A stretch of 64,000 bases of DNA from Dendrobium chrysotoxum (lineage: Eukaryota > Streptophyta > Magnoliopsida > Asparagales > Orchidaceae), in assembly GCA_019925795.1 (NCBI GenBank), contig CM034301.1, positions 44,045,783 through 44,109,782 on the forward strand, read 5' to 3'. The position numbers were made by a program, and so were the translations under genes. Under the pieces are notes generated by a model. It saw nothing but the letters and a program-made list of their open reading frames with translations, had not been told where the DNA came from and did not search any database. Below are positions 35,327 to 45,100 of this stretch, in pieces; position 1 is the first letter of the stretch, and every line of letters begins with the position of its first letter.

Positions 35327-38300
35327 ATGGCTCCTTTCGTGCCTTCTGTTACCTTTCGCTTTGGTACTGACGCCCAGGTGACACTCCCTGAGTCCCTGCT
35401 GGCCAGTCCTCCTGCTGAAGGAATCACTTTTGGTTCCTTCACCGACTCGGCCTTTGCCACTCTTGGCTGGCCAAACCCGGCTGAGGCTGCTGCCTCTTCT
35501 CCTCCCCAGAGGAGAGCTCGCGCAGCCATGCAACCTTTTGGACGTCCAGTTGCTCGGCGGACAGCCCAGGCACATGCTCGTCCTACTCCTGTTCTACCTG
35601 TTGTTCAGACTGCCCCGGCCCCCCAGTGCCAGCAGGCAGTAGTTACCCCTGTTGTTGTTCCGGCAGAGGTAGCTCGTATTCGGGTTCCCCCTCCTTCTTC
35701 CTCCAGGAAGAGGGGTGCCCAGACCGAGGCTCCTTCACCTTCCTCCCGTCGGGTTTCAGCTTTCGCTCGACTGTCTCACCCAGAGACCCTCGTGCAGACC
35801 CCGACACTTCCCATACTTCCTGTTCCCCCTGCCACTCAGGTAGTGGGTTCAGATGTTGCTTCGTCTTTCGCCTCCGGCCTTGGGAGAAGGGCCCGGAGGA
35901 ATAGAAATCGTAGACTTTGTTTGGCTGCATCCGAGGCAGATAGACAACGGATGGCAGATTCTTTGGCTCGCCAGGAGCCGTTTCAGAGGAGAGTGGTCCC
36001 CGAGCAGCGGGCACCACAACCAGTTTCAGTTGTACCCATTCCAGAGATTGTAGTCGCTCCTGAGATAGCAGCAGTTCAGGGAGGACGCTTCTCTCCACTG
36101 ACACATAGTGGTGATGAGGAGGACGTTGCTCGCATTGCGGCAGCCCCTCCTGTTACTACTACTTTACCACGCGCTAGGGTTCCTAGGGATGATGCTGCTC
36201 GAACCCTCTCTCAGAGGATTCGAAGCATTATCCGCTTAGCGCGGGGTCAAGGCCCTGTCAGTCGGGAGAGGTTACTCCGCCAGATTTCTCAGGCGTCCGT
36301 TCACTTGCTGAGGCAGAGGTACCAGTGGCGGAGAGGACAGCCACCACGGCAGCCAGTTAGTTCAGTTCCTTCAGTTAGAACGCATACAGTTGCTCCCGAT
36401 GTTGGACGATGCCCACGTCGTCATGGACGAAGGCAGCAGCTAGAGCTTACTAGACCTCAGTTTATTTCATTTATGGTAGCCACTCAGCAGTCAGTTGTTC
36501 CCACTGGGTCCCGTCGCAGAGGACGGGTATGGAGACGGCGACAGGCAGACTCTCCTGTCGAGGCAGTGCAGCCAGTTCAGATAGTTGGGCAGTTAGAGAC
36601 AGTTGTTCCTTCCGGATCAGAGGCAGTTCCGATGGTCTACGATACAGTGGCAGATGTTGATGTTATAGTCCCTCCCGATGGTTCACCAGCCCGGGGAGAG
36701 GTAGTTTCAGCTCCTAGCCCCCGTAGGATTTCTTCCCCTATGGGTCCATATATGGAAGCGCTTCGTCAGACCTTCTCCGAGGAGGACATACTTGAAGAGT
36801 CAGATGAAGATATACCAGTGCACCGAGTGTGTGTGATTACTAGACGAGGTCTCTCGGATGAGCAGAGAGAGGCAGGTGATGATGATGATGATGATCAGGG
36901 AGAGCCCGAGATGGGTGGATCTCCCAGGTCAGTTGATACAGAAGCTACAATTTTAAACCTTCAGACTCAGATGGCAGAGATGGCTAGAACCATGGCAGTG
37001 ATGACCGCTCAGTTGACAGCCTTGGGGATCATGCCCCAAGTTGTGGGCGTAGGCACTCCTACTACGTCTAGGGATGAACCAGAAGTACCACCTGTAGTAG
37101 CACCAGACCCTATAGGAGTGGACAGGGTCCAGAGAGCAGTTCCAGTGTCACCTACGACAGTTACTTTCACTACCCCAGTTCAGGGTCAGTCAGCTCAGTT
37201 GTCAGCAGGACAGATTCAGGATTTGATTGCCCAGAAGGTCGAGCAGGCCATTTCCTCCAGGAAGTCTGGAGATGTAGTTAGCAGGGGGAGACCTTACCCA
37301 GTTGAGTACGAGCAAGAGCCTTACCCCCCTGGTTTTGTCCCTCCTAGGTTTAGAGTTTTTGATGGATTTGGGAATCCAAGGCAACATGTAGCTCAGTACC
37401 GGGCTATATGTTGCAACATAGGAGGGAATGATGCTTTGATGTTGAGATTATTCGTCAGTAGTTTAGTTGGGGTGGCATTTTCATGGTACGCCGACCTCCC
37501 CAACGACTCAGTTCGCACATTTGCAGGGTTAGAGCAGCTTTTTGTTCAAAGATTTATCAGTGCTGAGCACCGGGTTACAGTCGGAGAGTTAGTTGTGGCC
37601 AGGCAGCGGCCCCGTGAGACTCTACCGGATTATATAGTCAGATGGAGGAACCTTAGTTTGCAGTGTGAGCCCCAGTTACAGGAGCAGCATGCAGTAGAAA
37701 TCTTGTTGAAGAATATAGATGGTCCTATAGCACCTTATTTGAAGGGTTTTAACATTAGAACCTTTCAAAAGTTGCTAACAAAGGTGGTCAGTTTGCAGGA
37801 CAGCATACCCGATGCAGTCCCTCCTAAGGTTGAGAGTCAACCCTCGCGTAGACCTCAACGACAGGAGTCTTCAGGTGCACCTCCGCCTAGGAGAGGGGAG
37901 GTACACAATACCTATAGACCATCAGATAAGGGCAAGAAGCTCTTAGTCAGTTCAGTACCACAGCAGTCGTCGTACACACCTGGGCAGTCAGCAGTACAAG
38001 ATAGATCCTCCCATAGGACTTCAGAGGGTCAGTTGTCCTTACAGGAGAGGCTCGACAAGGAATATCCCTTTAAGAGGGAAAGTGTGCAAAAGATATTTAA
38101 ATCCCTTATTAAAAATAATATCATAATATTTCCATTTAATAAGAAGAGAAGTGAAGAGGGACTGATAGAGCACCCGTTATATTGCCCCTTTCATCGGCAT
38201 ACTGGGCATGTCCTTGAAGATTGTTTTGTATTCAAGGATAGGGTGGAGAGCCTTATGGCTAGTGGAAAGATTCACCTGCAAGATAGTGATTTAGTGCGAC

Positions 38301-38362
38301 CTCAAGGCAAAGTGGCTCAGGATGTGCAAATGAATGCAAGCCCCAATCAGTGTGATGATTGA
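35327..38362 (+). CDS. gag: Gag polyprotein of E2 (intact)
   Basis: An open frame of 1011 codons encoding a capsid/nucleocapsid polyprotein for particle assembly and RNA packaging. The first ~500 residues are Pro/Arg/Ser/Val-rich and probably disordered, with a basic RRARRNRNRR patch. An Asp-rich run follows near residue 525, then a short coiled-coil-like LQTQMAEMARTMA stretch. The Ty3/Gypsy gag domain spans about 675-830 (FSWYADLP around W720, LEQLFVQRF). A C/H motif, CPFHRHTGHVLEDC (C953, H956, H961, C966), lies near the C terminus; it is not the canonical CX2CX4HX4C knuckle. The protein is long for a plant gag because of the N-terminal extension. The start at MAPFVPS is preferred because the acceptor TTAGCAG lies 8 bases upstream; an in-frame ATG at 35303 would be spliced out. 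No protease or polymerase frame follows. Confidence 0.9.
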   Translation: MAPFVPSVTFRFGTDAQVTLPESLLASPPAEGITFGSFTDSAFATLGWPNPAEAAASSPPQRRARAAMQPFGRPVARRTAQAHARPTPVLPVVQTAPAPQCQQAVVTPVVVPAEVARIRVPPPSSSRKRGAQTEAPSPSSRRVSAFARLSHPETLVQTPTLPILPVPPATQVVGSDVASSFASGLGRRARRNRNRRLCLAASEADRQRMADSLARQEPFQRRVVPEQRAPQPVSVVPIPEIVVAPEIAAVQGGRFSPLTHSGDEEDVARIAAAPPVTTTLPRARVPRDDAARTLSQRIRSIIRLARGQGPVSRERLLRQISQASVHLLRQRYQWRRGQPPRQPVSSVPSVRTHTVAPDVGRCPRRHGRRQQLELTRPQFISFMVATQQSVVPTGSRRRGRVWRRRQADSPVEAVQPVQIVGQLETVVPSGSEAVPMVYDTVADVDVIVPPDGSPARGEVVSAPSPRRISSPMGPYMEALRQTFSEEDILEESDEDIPVHRVCVITRRGLSDEQREAGDDDDDDQGEPEMGGSPRSVDTEATILNLQTQMAEMARTMAVMTAQLTALGIMPQVVGVGTPTTSRDEPEVPPVVAPDPIGVDRVQRAVPVSPTTVTFTTPVQGQSAQLSAGQIQDLIAQKVEQAISSRKSGDVVSRGRPYPVEYEQEPYPPGFVPPRFRVFDGFGNPRQHVAQYRAICCNIGGNDALMLRLFVSSLVGVAFSWYADLPNDSVRTFAGLEQLFVQRFISAEHRVTVGELVVARQRPRETLPDYIVRWRNLSLQCEPQLQEQHAVEILLKNIDGPIAPYLKGFNIRTFQKLLTKVVSLQDSIPDAVPPKVESQPSRRPQRQESSGAPPPRRGEVHNTYRPSDKGKKLLVSSVPQQSSYTPGQSAVQDRSSHRTSEGQLSLQERLDKEYPFKRESVQKIFKSLIKNNIIIFPFNKKRSEEGLIEHPLYCPFHRHTGHVLEDCFVFKDRVESLMASGKIHLQDSDLVRPQGKVAQDVQMNASPNQCDD

Positions 38363-38790
38363 TAGCAGTTAGCAGAACACCCCTTAGTTCTAGGGAGAGT
38401 GGCAGTTCACACTCTCTCGCAAGACAAGGAATATGACCAGACATGCAGTTCAGAGTTCAAAGGTAGTTGAGAGGAGGCCTTGATAGGCCAAGTTGACAGT
38501 TGCTAGTTGAGCTCTTGTACCCGTTTCTTTTCCTTTATTCACTATAGTGCATATTGAGCACACTTCCTTTCTTTCACGTACTTTAAAAAAAATGATAAAA
38601 AAAAAAAAGAGAAGCTCTCAGTTGAGTAAAACCGGTTGCCCTTGTCACAGGTGGAACCCGGTAATACTCTCCAAGAGCTCAAATTTCCCAAGCTTTTCTT
38701 TTCCCCTCCTTCGAAGCGTCTCGACGGTTGCTTCAAGGATGACCCTACACTTGCATTGTTATGATTCTTTATGGTTACGATAATCTTCAT
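38363..38790 (+). other. E2 spacer after gag
   Basis: Non-coding, with a poly-A-rich stretch near 38583-38611. It closely matches the same place in E1 (about 15936-16361, inverted). I see nothing else in it. Confidence 0.5.
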
Positions 38791-39690
38791 TAGTGATGTG
38801 GTATATCTTGTTCTGGATGTTAACATCACTTCTTTGTAGGCTTAGATCTTTCTAAAGAAAGATCAGCCTCCTCCTCTACTCTCAATTAGTAACTCACTTT
38901 CTCATTCATATCCTGCTCTCAGCTGCTAGAGCAGTCTTATGGATGTAGCGATGTTGCTTTCATCTCTCACAGGGTCCCACCAGTTAGTGTGGGTGTTACC
39001 GCTGTGAATTGTTGATGATTATTATTCTTATCCATAGTTGTTATCCTCGGTGGCGAGTGTGTCCCCTCGCTACCTTGAGTTGTTTCCCTAGTTGTGATGT
39101 AGTACATCTTGTCTCAAATGTTAGCATCACTTCCTCAGGAGCTTTGATCTTCTTACAGAAGGTCAGCTCTTTAGCTTCTTTACCAACATAATTTCTCATT
39201 CATGCCCTACTCTTAAATAGCAGAGTAGTTCTATGGATGAGTTGAGATCACTCTCACTTTTCACAGGGTCCCACTAATTTGTGTGGGTGCTACCGCTGTG
39301 ATTTTCTGATGATTGTTAATCTTATTCATATTTACTATCCTCGGTGGCAGATGTGTCCCCTTGCTACCTCGACTTGTTCCCCCAAACGGCGATGTAGCAC
39401 ACCTAGTATCAGGTGTTAGCTTCTCCTCTTTGTGAGCATTGATTTTCTAGCAGAAGATTAATGCCCTAATTTCTCTGTCCATATACTTTCCTGTTGGGAT
39501 CCGACCCTTAGCTGCCAAGGAGGTCCCGTGGATCTGTTGATGTTGTTTTCGCTTCTTATAGGGTCCCCATCAGTTAGTATGGGCCCACCACTATAGTTCC
39601 TTGATGATTATTTCTCCTTGATATCATTTTCTTCTTTGCAGCGGGTGTGCTCCCTCGCTGCTTTAGTCGTTGTCCACCTGGGATGGGGTT
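38791..39690 (+). repeat. E2 three imperfect tandem units of about 300 bp
   Basis: Units start near 38793, 39095 and 39389 with GTGATGTRGTAYATCTTG-like words. Each contains CAGGGTCCCACCAGT- and CTCGGTGGCGAGTGTG-like blocks in the same order. The first has GATCTTTCT/AGAAAGATC, a perfect inverted repeat. Diverged copies of the same three-unit layout occur in E1. Confidence 0.75.
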
Positions 39691-39969
39691 GCCCCTCTCG
39701 CACTGCTGAGGGCGTACCCCTTCCTGTTATTATATGAGGTATTATTCTGATGTTTCCCTCCTTTTCATATGATATTAGTGTTGCCTAAGAAATTCCACCG
39801 GCATTCGGATACTCGTGGCCACGACGATTTGTCCTCTACCACGTAGTAACCAAAGCGCTGGCTCGGGGTTCCTTAGACAACTTCTCTCTTGGAGTTCTTC
39901 TACTTACCTTTCCTTTCTCCCTCACATCCCTACACAGATCTGTGTTAGGTTGGTGTTGAGGTGACTCTT
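39691..39969 (+). other. E2 spacer before tandem arrays
   Basis: About 280 bp, well conserved with E1 (14771-15034, inverted), containing CGTGGCCACGA-type GC-rich words. No gene. Confidence 0.5.
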
Positions 39970-40745
39970 TTCTCTCCACATCACTGCAGACATATGCGCC
40001 GGGTGATTGTGTAGAGTGTTATTTCTTTATCCTACTGCAGGCATATGCGCCGGGTAGGGACTCTGCTGCAGGCACATACACCGGGCAGAGGTGACTCTTT
40101 CCTCTTCACATCACTGCAGGCATATGCGCCGGGTGATTGTGTAGAGTGTTCTTTCTTTATCCTACTGCAGGCATATGCGCCGGGTAGGGACTCTGCTGCA
40201 GGCACATACACCGGGCAGAGGTGACTCTTTCCTCTTCACATCACTGCAGGCATATGCGCCGGGTGATCGTGTAGAGTGTTCTTTCTTTATCCTACTGCAG
40301 GCATATGCGCCGGGTAGGGACTCTGCTGCAGGCACATACACCGGGCAGAGGTGACTCTTTCCTCTTCACATCACTGCAGGCATATGCGCCGGGTGGTTGT
40401 GTAGAGTGTTCTTTCTTTATCCTACTGCAGGCATATGCGCCGGGTAGGGACTCTGCTGCAGGCACATACACCGGGCAGAGGTGACTCTTTCCTCTTCACA
40501 TCACTGCAGGCATATGCGCCGGGTGGTTGTGTAGAGTGTTCTTTCTTTATCCTACTGTAGGCATATGCGCCGGGTAGGGACTCTGCTGCAGGCACATACA
40601 CCGGGCAGAGGTGACTTTCTCTCTTCTTATCACTGCAGGCATATGCGCCGGGTGATTGTTGAGTTTTTCTTTATCCTACTGCAGGCATATGCGCCGGGTA
40701 GGAACCCTGCTGCAGGCACATACACCGAGCGGGGGTGGAGTTTTC
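39970..40745 (+). repeat. E2 130-bp tandem array (about 6 copies)
   Basis: The period is 130 bp (CCGGGCAGAG at 40081 and 40211). Each unit has two GCAGGCATATGCGCCGGG cores and one GCAGGCACATACACCGGG variant, separated by TTCTTTCTTTATCCTA and GACTCTTTCCTCTTCACAT spacers. Same family as the E1 array. Confidence 0.93.
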
Positions 40746-41545
40746 CCTGATTGTCTTACTGCAGGCATATGCGCCGGGTAGACATCAGTCTTTACTCTTT
40801 ACTTGGTTGAGAGAGCCCCGACAGAGTCCCTGGGAGGGCATTCCTCACCACTCTTTTCCCCTGATTGTCCTACTGCAGGCATATGCGCCGGGTAGACATC
40901 AGTCTTTACTTTTTACTTGGTTGAGAGAGCCCCGACAGAGTCCCTGGGAGGGCATTCCTCACCACTCTTTTTTCCTGATTGTCTTACTGCAGGCATATGC
41001 GCCGGGTAGACATCAGACTTTACTCTTTACTTGGTTGAGAGAGCCCGACAGAGTCCCTGGGAGGCATTCCTCACCACTCCTTTTTCCCTGATTGTCTTAC
41101 TGCAGGCATATGCGCCGGGTAGACATCAGTCTTCAGACTTTAATTGGTTGAGAGAGCCCCGACAGAGTCCCTGGGAGGGCATTCCTCACCACTCTTTTTC
41201 CCTGATTGTCTTACTGCAGGCATATGCGCCGGGTAGACATCAGACTTCACTTTTTACTTGGTTGAGAGAGCCCCGACAGAGTCCCTGGGAGGGCATTCCT
41301 CACCACTCTTTTCCCCTGATTGTCCTACTGCAGGCATATACACCGGGTAGACATCAGACTTTACTCTTTACTTGGTTGAGTGAGCCCGACAGAGTCCCTG
41401 AGAGGCATTTCTCACCACTCATTTTTCCCTGATTGTCTTACTGCAGGCATATGCGCCGGGTAGACATCAGACTTTACTCTTTACTTGGTTGAGTGAGCCC
41501 GACAGAGCCCCTGGGAGGCATACCTCACCACTCGTTTTACCTTCT
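40746..41545 (+). repeat. E2 114-bp tandem array (about 7 copies)
   Basis: About seven units of 111-117 bp, each with GCAGGCATATGCGCCGGG followed by GTAGACATCAG and a CCCGACAGAGTCCCTGGGAG block. E1 carries about 15 copies of the same unit. The last copies are more diverged, as at the matching end in E1. Confidence 0.93.
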
Positions 41546-42160
41546 ATTCTGCTGTTTCGATATGGTAAAGCAGATAGATGATTTATCCTCATTCTCTGGT
41601 GATCCTCCTTGCTTTCTTTTGATTGTTATCCTTTACTGTTTTGATTTAATCAATTGATTGTTAGATCTCCTTTCTCCTCACATCATCTTAGACCCTTGTT
41701 CTAGATGATCATTGAATTTTCCTTAGCTCTTTATGATTTTATTTCAATTCTTCTCATGCGAGCATGAGTTCCCTTTCTCCTTCTCCGATTCTGCCATTTC
41801 AATCTAGTTAGGAAGGTAGTTGATTTTCATTCCTTGGCTCTCCCTCACCATTCTAAGCTGGTTTAGCGAGTGTTGCCCTCTTTCATTCACTATTTCAAGT
41901 CGATCAGGTGAATTTCGAATTTCTTTCCCTCTTCTGTCCCACCATATTTGCATGATTGGGTGACTATTATGTGACTGTATGATCATAACATTGTGAGATA
42001 CCTGTTATATGATCATTGTATGATTGTATGCTTCCCGATTCTCATTACTGGATTGTAGGTCTGCATCTTTCTAGTGGGCCTTATTAGTGGGTTGTAGGGT
42101 TGCATCTTCCTAGAGATAGGGAGGTCAACGCCAACACGTACGGTTCACTAGTTTGTTCGC
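41546..42160 (+). other. E2 spacer between arrays and polypurine site
   Basis: Non-coding, T-rich, with diverged similarity to 11304-12410 of E1. It is shorter than in E1 because the CATGCAATGATCA-like stretch is short here. Confidence 0.5.
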
Positions 42161-42181
42161 CGCACCTGTTGGGGGTCCGTT
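42161..42181 (+). promoter_or_regulatory. E2 polypurine-tract-like site
   Basis: GTTGGGGGTCCGTT directly precedes the 3' LTR terminus TGTTGACC. The same motif precedes the E1 3' LTR, which supports a plus-strand priming role even though the tract is interrupted. Confidence 0.6.
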
Positions 42182-45100
42182 TGTTGACCTCAATTTTATC
42201 CTGCTTTTCCCTCGAGCTCGTTCGATCAGGTTTGGCGAGTCTCGTCGAGCCTAATTTAATTCAATTCGACGGCGAATTGAGTCCGATTGCGTTGATTCAA
42301 ATTTGATTTCATTAAATCAACTTGATAGAAATACAATCAAACTCGAATCGAGTCGAATTAGACCCGACGAGGTTTAATTAGCCTTAATCGATATGCTCGA
42401 GCCTCGTCGAGCTCGATTTGATTAAAATTTGCATTGATTTGGGTTTAATTTAATTAATCTAGGCGACTCAATTCAAGTCAAGTCGGGTCCGATCTGGACT
42501 CGAGTCTAACTTAATTTAGCCTAATTTAATCATATTAAGAGTTATTTGACTTCCTAAATAGTTTTGATTGGTTTCCTAAATTTGGAATTCACATTGACTA
42601 TGATCAGGATTCAATCGGGATTGTGCCGTTAGCGGGGGAACGAATACGATAGAATTTCAAAAAGGAGCGAAGTTAGAGGCGGGATTGGGGGAGAAGGACC
42701 GTTTTGAGCCCTCCGTCTCTGCCATTCGAAGGGATGGAGAACGGAGCCCTCTGGGTTTTCTTTGATTTTCCCTATTCGCGAGATACTCCGCCTCCTGGTG
42801 ATTCGCGGCACCTCCGCCTCCCTCTCGGTTTGGGACCGGTCCATCGGCATTCAATAGGCCAGCTAACCCAGACGAAAGAGGTCCGAACACCCCAGCTCCC
42901 TCTCTCCCGATCTCCAGGATTCGCACGCAATCGTCTTGGAGATTGCCGCTGGTTTCTTCCCTTTTCTCCAGCAGGTATATTCCTTGAATTCTCTTCTTCT
43001 TCCTTCCCCTACTTCTACTTTTCTTACTCTACTTCTTCTACCTTTCCTTCTCTAAATGCTGCATCTATTGTTATATCTTCTAGCTCTTCCACAAAATCTG
43101 AGAATGAAGCTTTCTTGGGTTTTCTGTTGCTCCATATGTTCATATATGCATGTTGGGTTGGTTATTACATGATTCATGACAAGTTTTGTGTGGATTACTT
43201 ATGTGATTTAGATCAAGTAGGTGTGCAAAATCAAATGTTTTATGATAGATTGTTTAATGTGATCTTAAAGCATGCACATATGATGTTTGTGATAATGCCT
43301 ATTGAGGGAGATTATAGGATTTTTCTTGAGAAATAAAGAATGGAAGGATTTGTTTGATTTATTTCTACAAAGAGCAGTAAAAGCAAAACTATATATCTCT
43401 TCATTTATTCACAAAACTTGAAAAAAAAAAAAATAACAGTTAATGATAAAATGCTTACATACACTTGTGAATCTTAAATGTTTTACACTTGATTGAGTTT
43501 ATGTGGTACATTTGTTGAAGAAGTTATCCTTGTTGCTTTATGTTTGATATAGAGGTTTGTATGGATTTAGTGCAAAGAGGTATTGGGCTACCTGTATCGA
43601 AGCTCTATTTGGATGCTAAACATTTTGTCTCCGCAAAGAATAACACTTGGGGAGTTTTAGATAGTGATATGTCTTCATCAAACCTTGCGAATGATTGAAA
43701 CAAAACCTCAAGTTGTCCTTATATAAGTAAATTTGCTCTTCAATTTTTCATATAAGCACCTTATTAGAAGTGAATGGTGGTAATCTCTAATCTTGTTTCA
43801 ATGTTTAATGGAGGCATTTATAATCATGTTATTTTATTGAGAGCTTTATATCATTATTGCTTGTGAAGAGTCGCCGGGCCTTGTAGTTGTTTGATAATGA
43901 TATATATATGCTATGTTGAGTCATGAATAGACATACTTTATATGGATTGCATCGAACAACTCTATTCAAAATGTCATAATCATGTTTTGAGAAGTCTACC
44001 TAAAGGCTATGGTTTAATGATATCTTCCTTCATTTGAAGTTTTCTAGTGGAAGGAATAGAGGTGGCATTGTCATGGGTAGCTCCTTCATTATTGTTCTAC
44101 AAAAATTTCTACAGCTTTTTAAAGCTTTTCTCACTGATTTTTGTGAAAAGCGGATGCAGTTTTTTTTTTGGAGTTTTCTCACTAATTTTACATGAGAACC
44201 CCTATGGCATTTGGGTAGATCTTTCGTTGTTGCTTTACAAAATTTCCTACAGCTTTTCTAGAGCTTTTCTCATGGGTTTTATGGAGAAAATGAATGCAGT
44301 TGTTTTAGAAAATTTGGAAGGGTTTTCCTACTAGCTCATGTTGCAAAATCATAAACTTAACGCATAGATGCATGGATTCACTTAATGATGGGTGAGATTT
44401 TCATATTATTATTTCTTAACAAGTGTTCTAATGTGTTGAGAATGTGTCTATCTTGAGTTTGAGTGGCTCCTTATTTCGAGTTTCCTTAGAAAAGTTAGGT
44501 GTGATGTGGTAGTCTACTTCAAAGAGATTGTTTTGTATTATCTCTTGAACCTTGCATGCTAGCTGTTTTGTGAAATGCCTCGAAGCAGTTTTTGTTGTAT
44601 GAGCCATCTCTATACATTTTCTCTAAAGATTTAAATGAATCGTATGAATCTCTTAGTTGCTTCTCTTATATCACTATTGTCAATTCGATTCTCTTTTGAG
44701 AATATGAGGTTTGAGTTTGGAGTTTAAAGCATATGTTCCAATAATTGCGTATTTGTCACTGAAATCAATTCTATGTGAAAGAAAATTAAGTTTCAAATAT
44801 TTGTTGGGACTCTCTCAATCATGATTCGTTGCCTTATGTATATGATTGGTTACTAAAGGATGCATATAGGGTATTACTTTAACTTTCCCTTCATGGGATT
44901 TTCATGTATGAATCTTCCAGATCAGATTTTTACTAGAAAAGTGGAGTAGGGTGGTTTCTTTTAGCTTGAATCAATGAAGGGGAAGACACTCAAAATAAGT
45001 GTACTATGCTTGAAAGAGGGGTTGCATTCCTTATGTTCATTATTATGTTTGCTATAGTCATGGCATGACTTCCTCCTAGTGATTTATTTGAGGACTTTGC

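Noticed and set aside
39970..41545. CRISPR-like regular repeats
   Set aside because: These are nuclear plant tandem repeats with conserved spacers inside a retrotransposon; no unique spacers and no cas genes.
35029..42181. Search for pol (reverse transcriptase, integrase, protease)
   Set aside because: No frame after gag shows conserved pol motifs; only repeats are present, in both E1 and E2.
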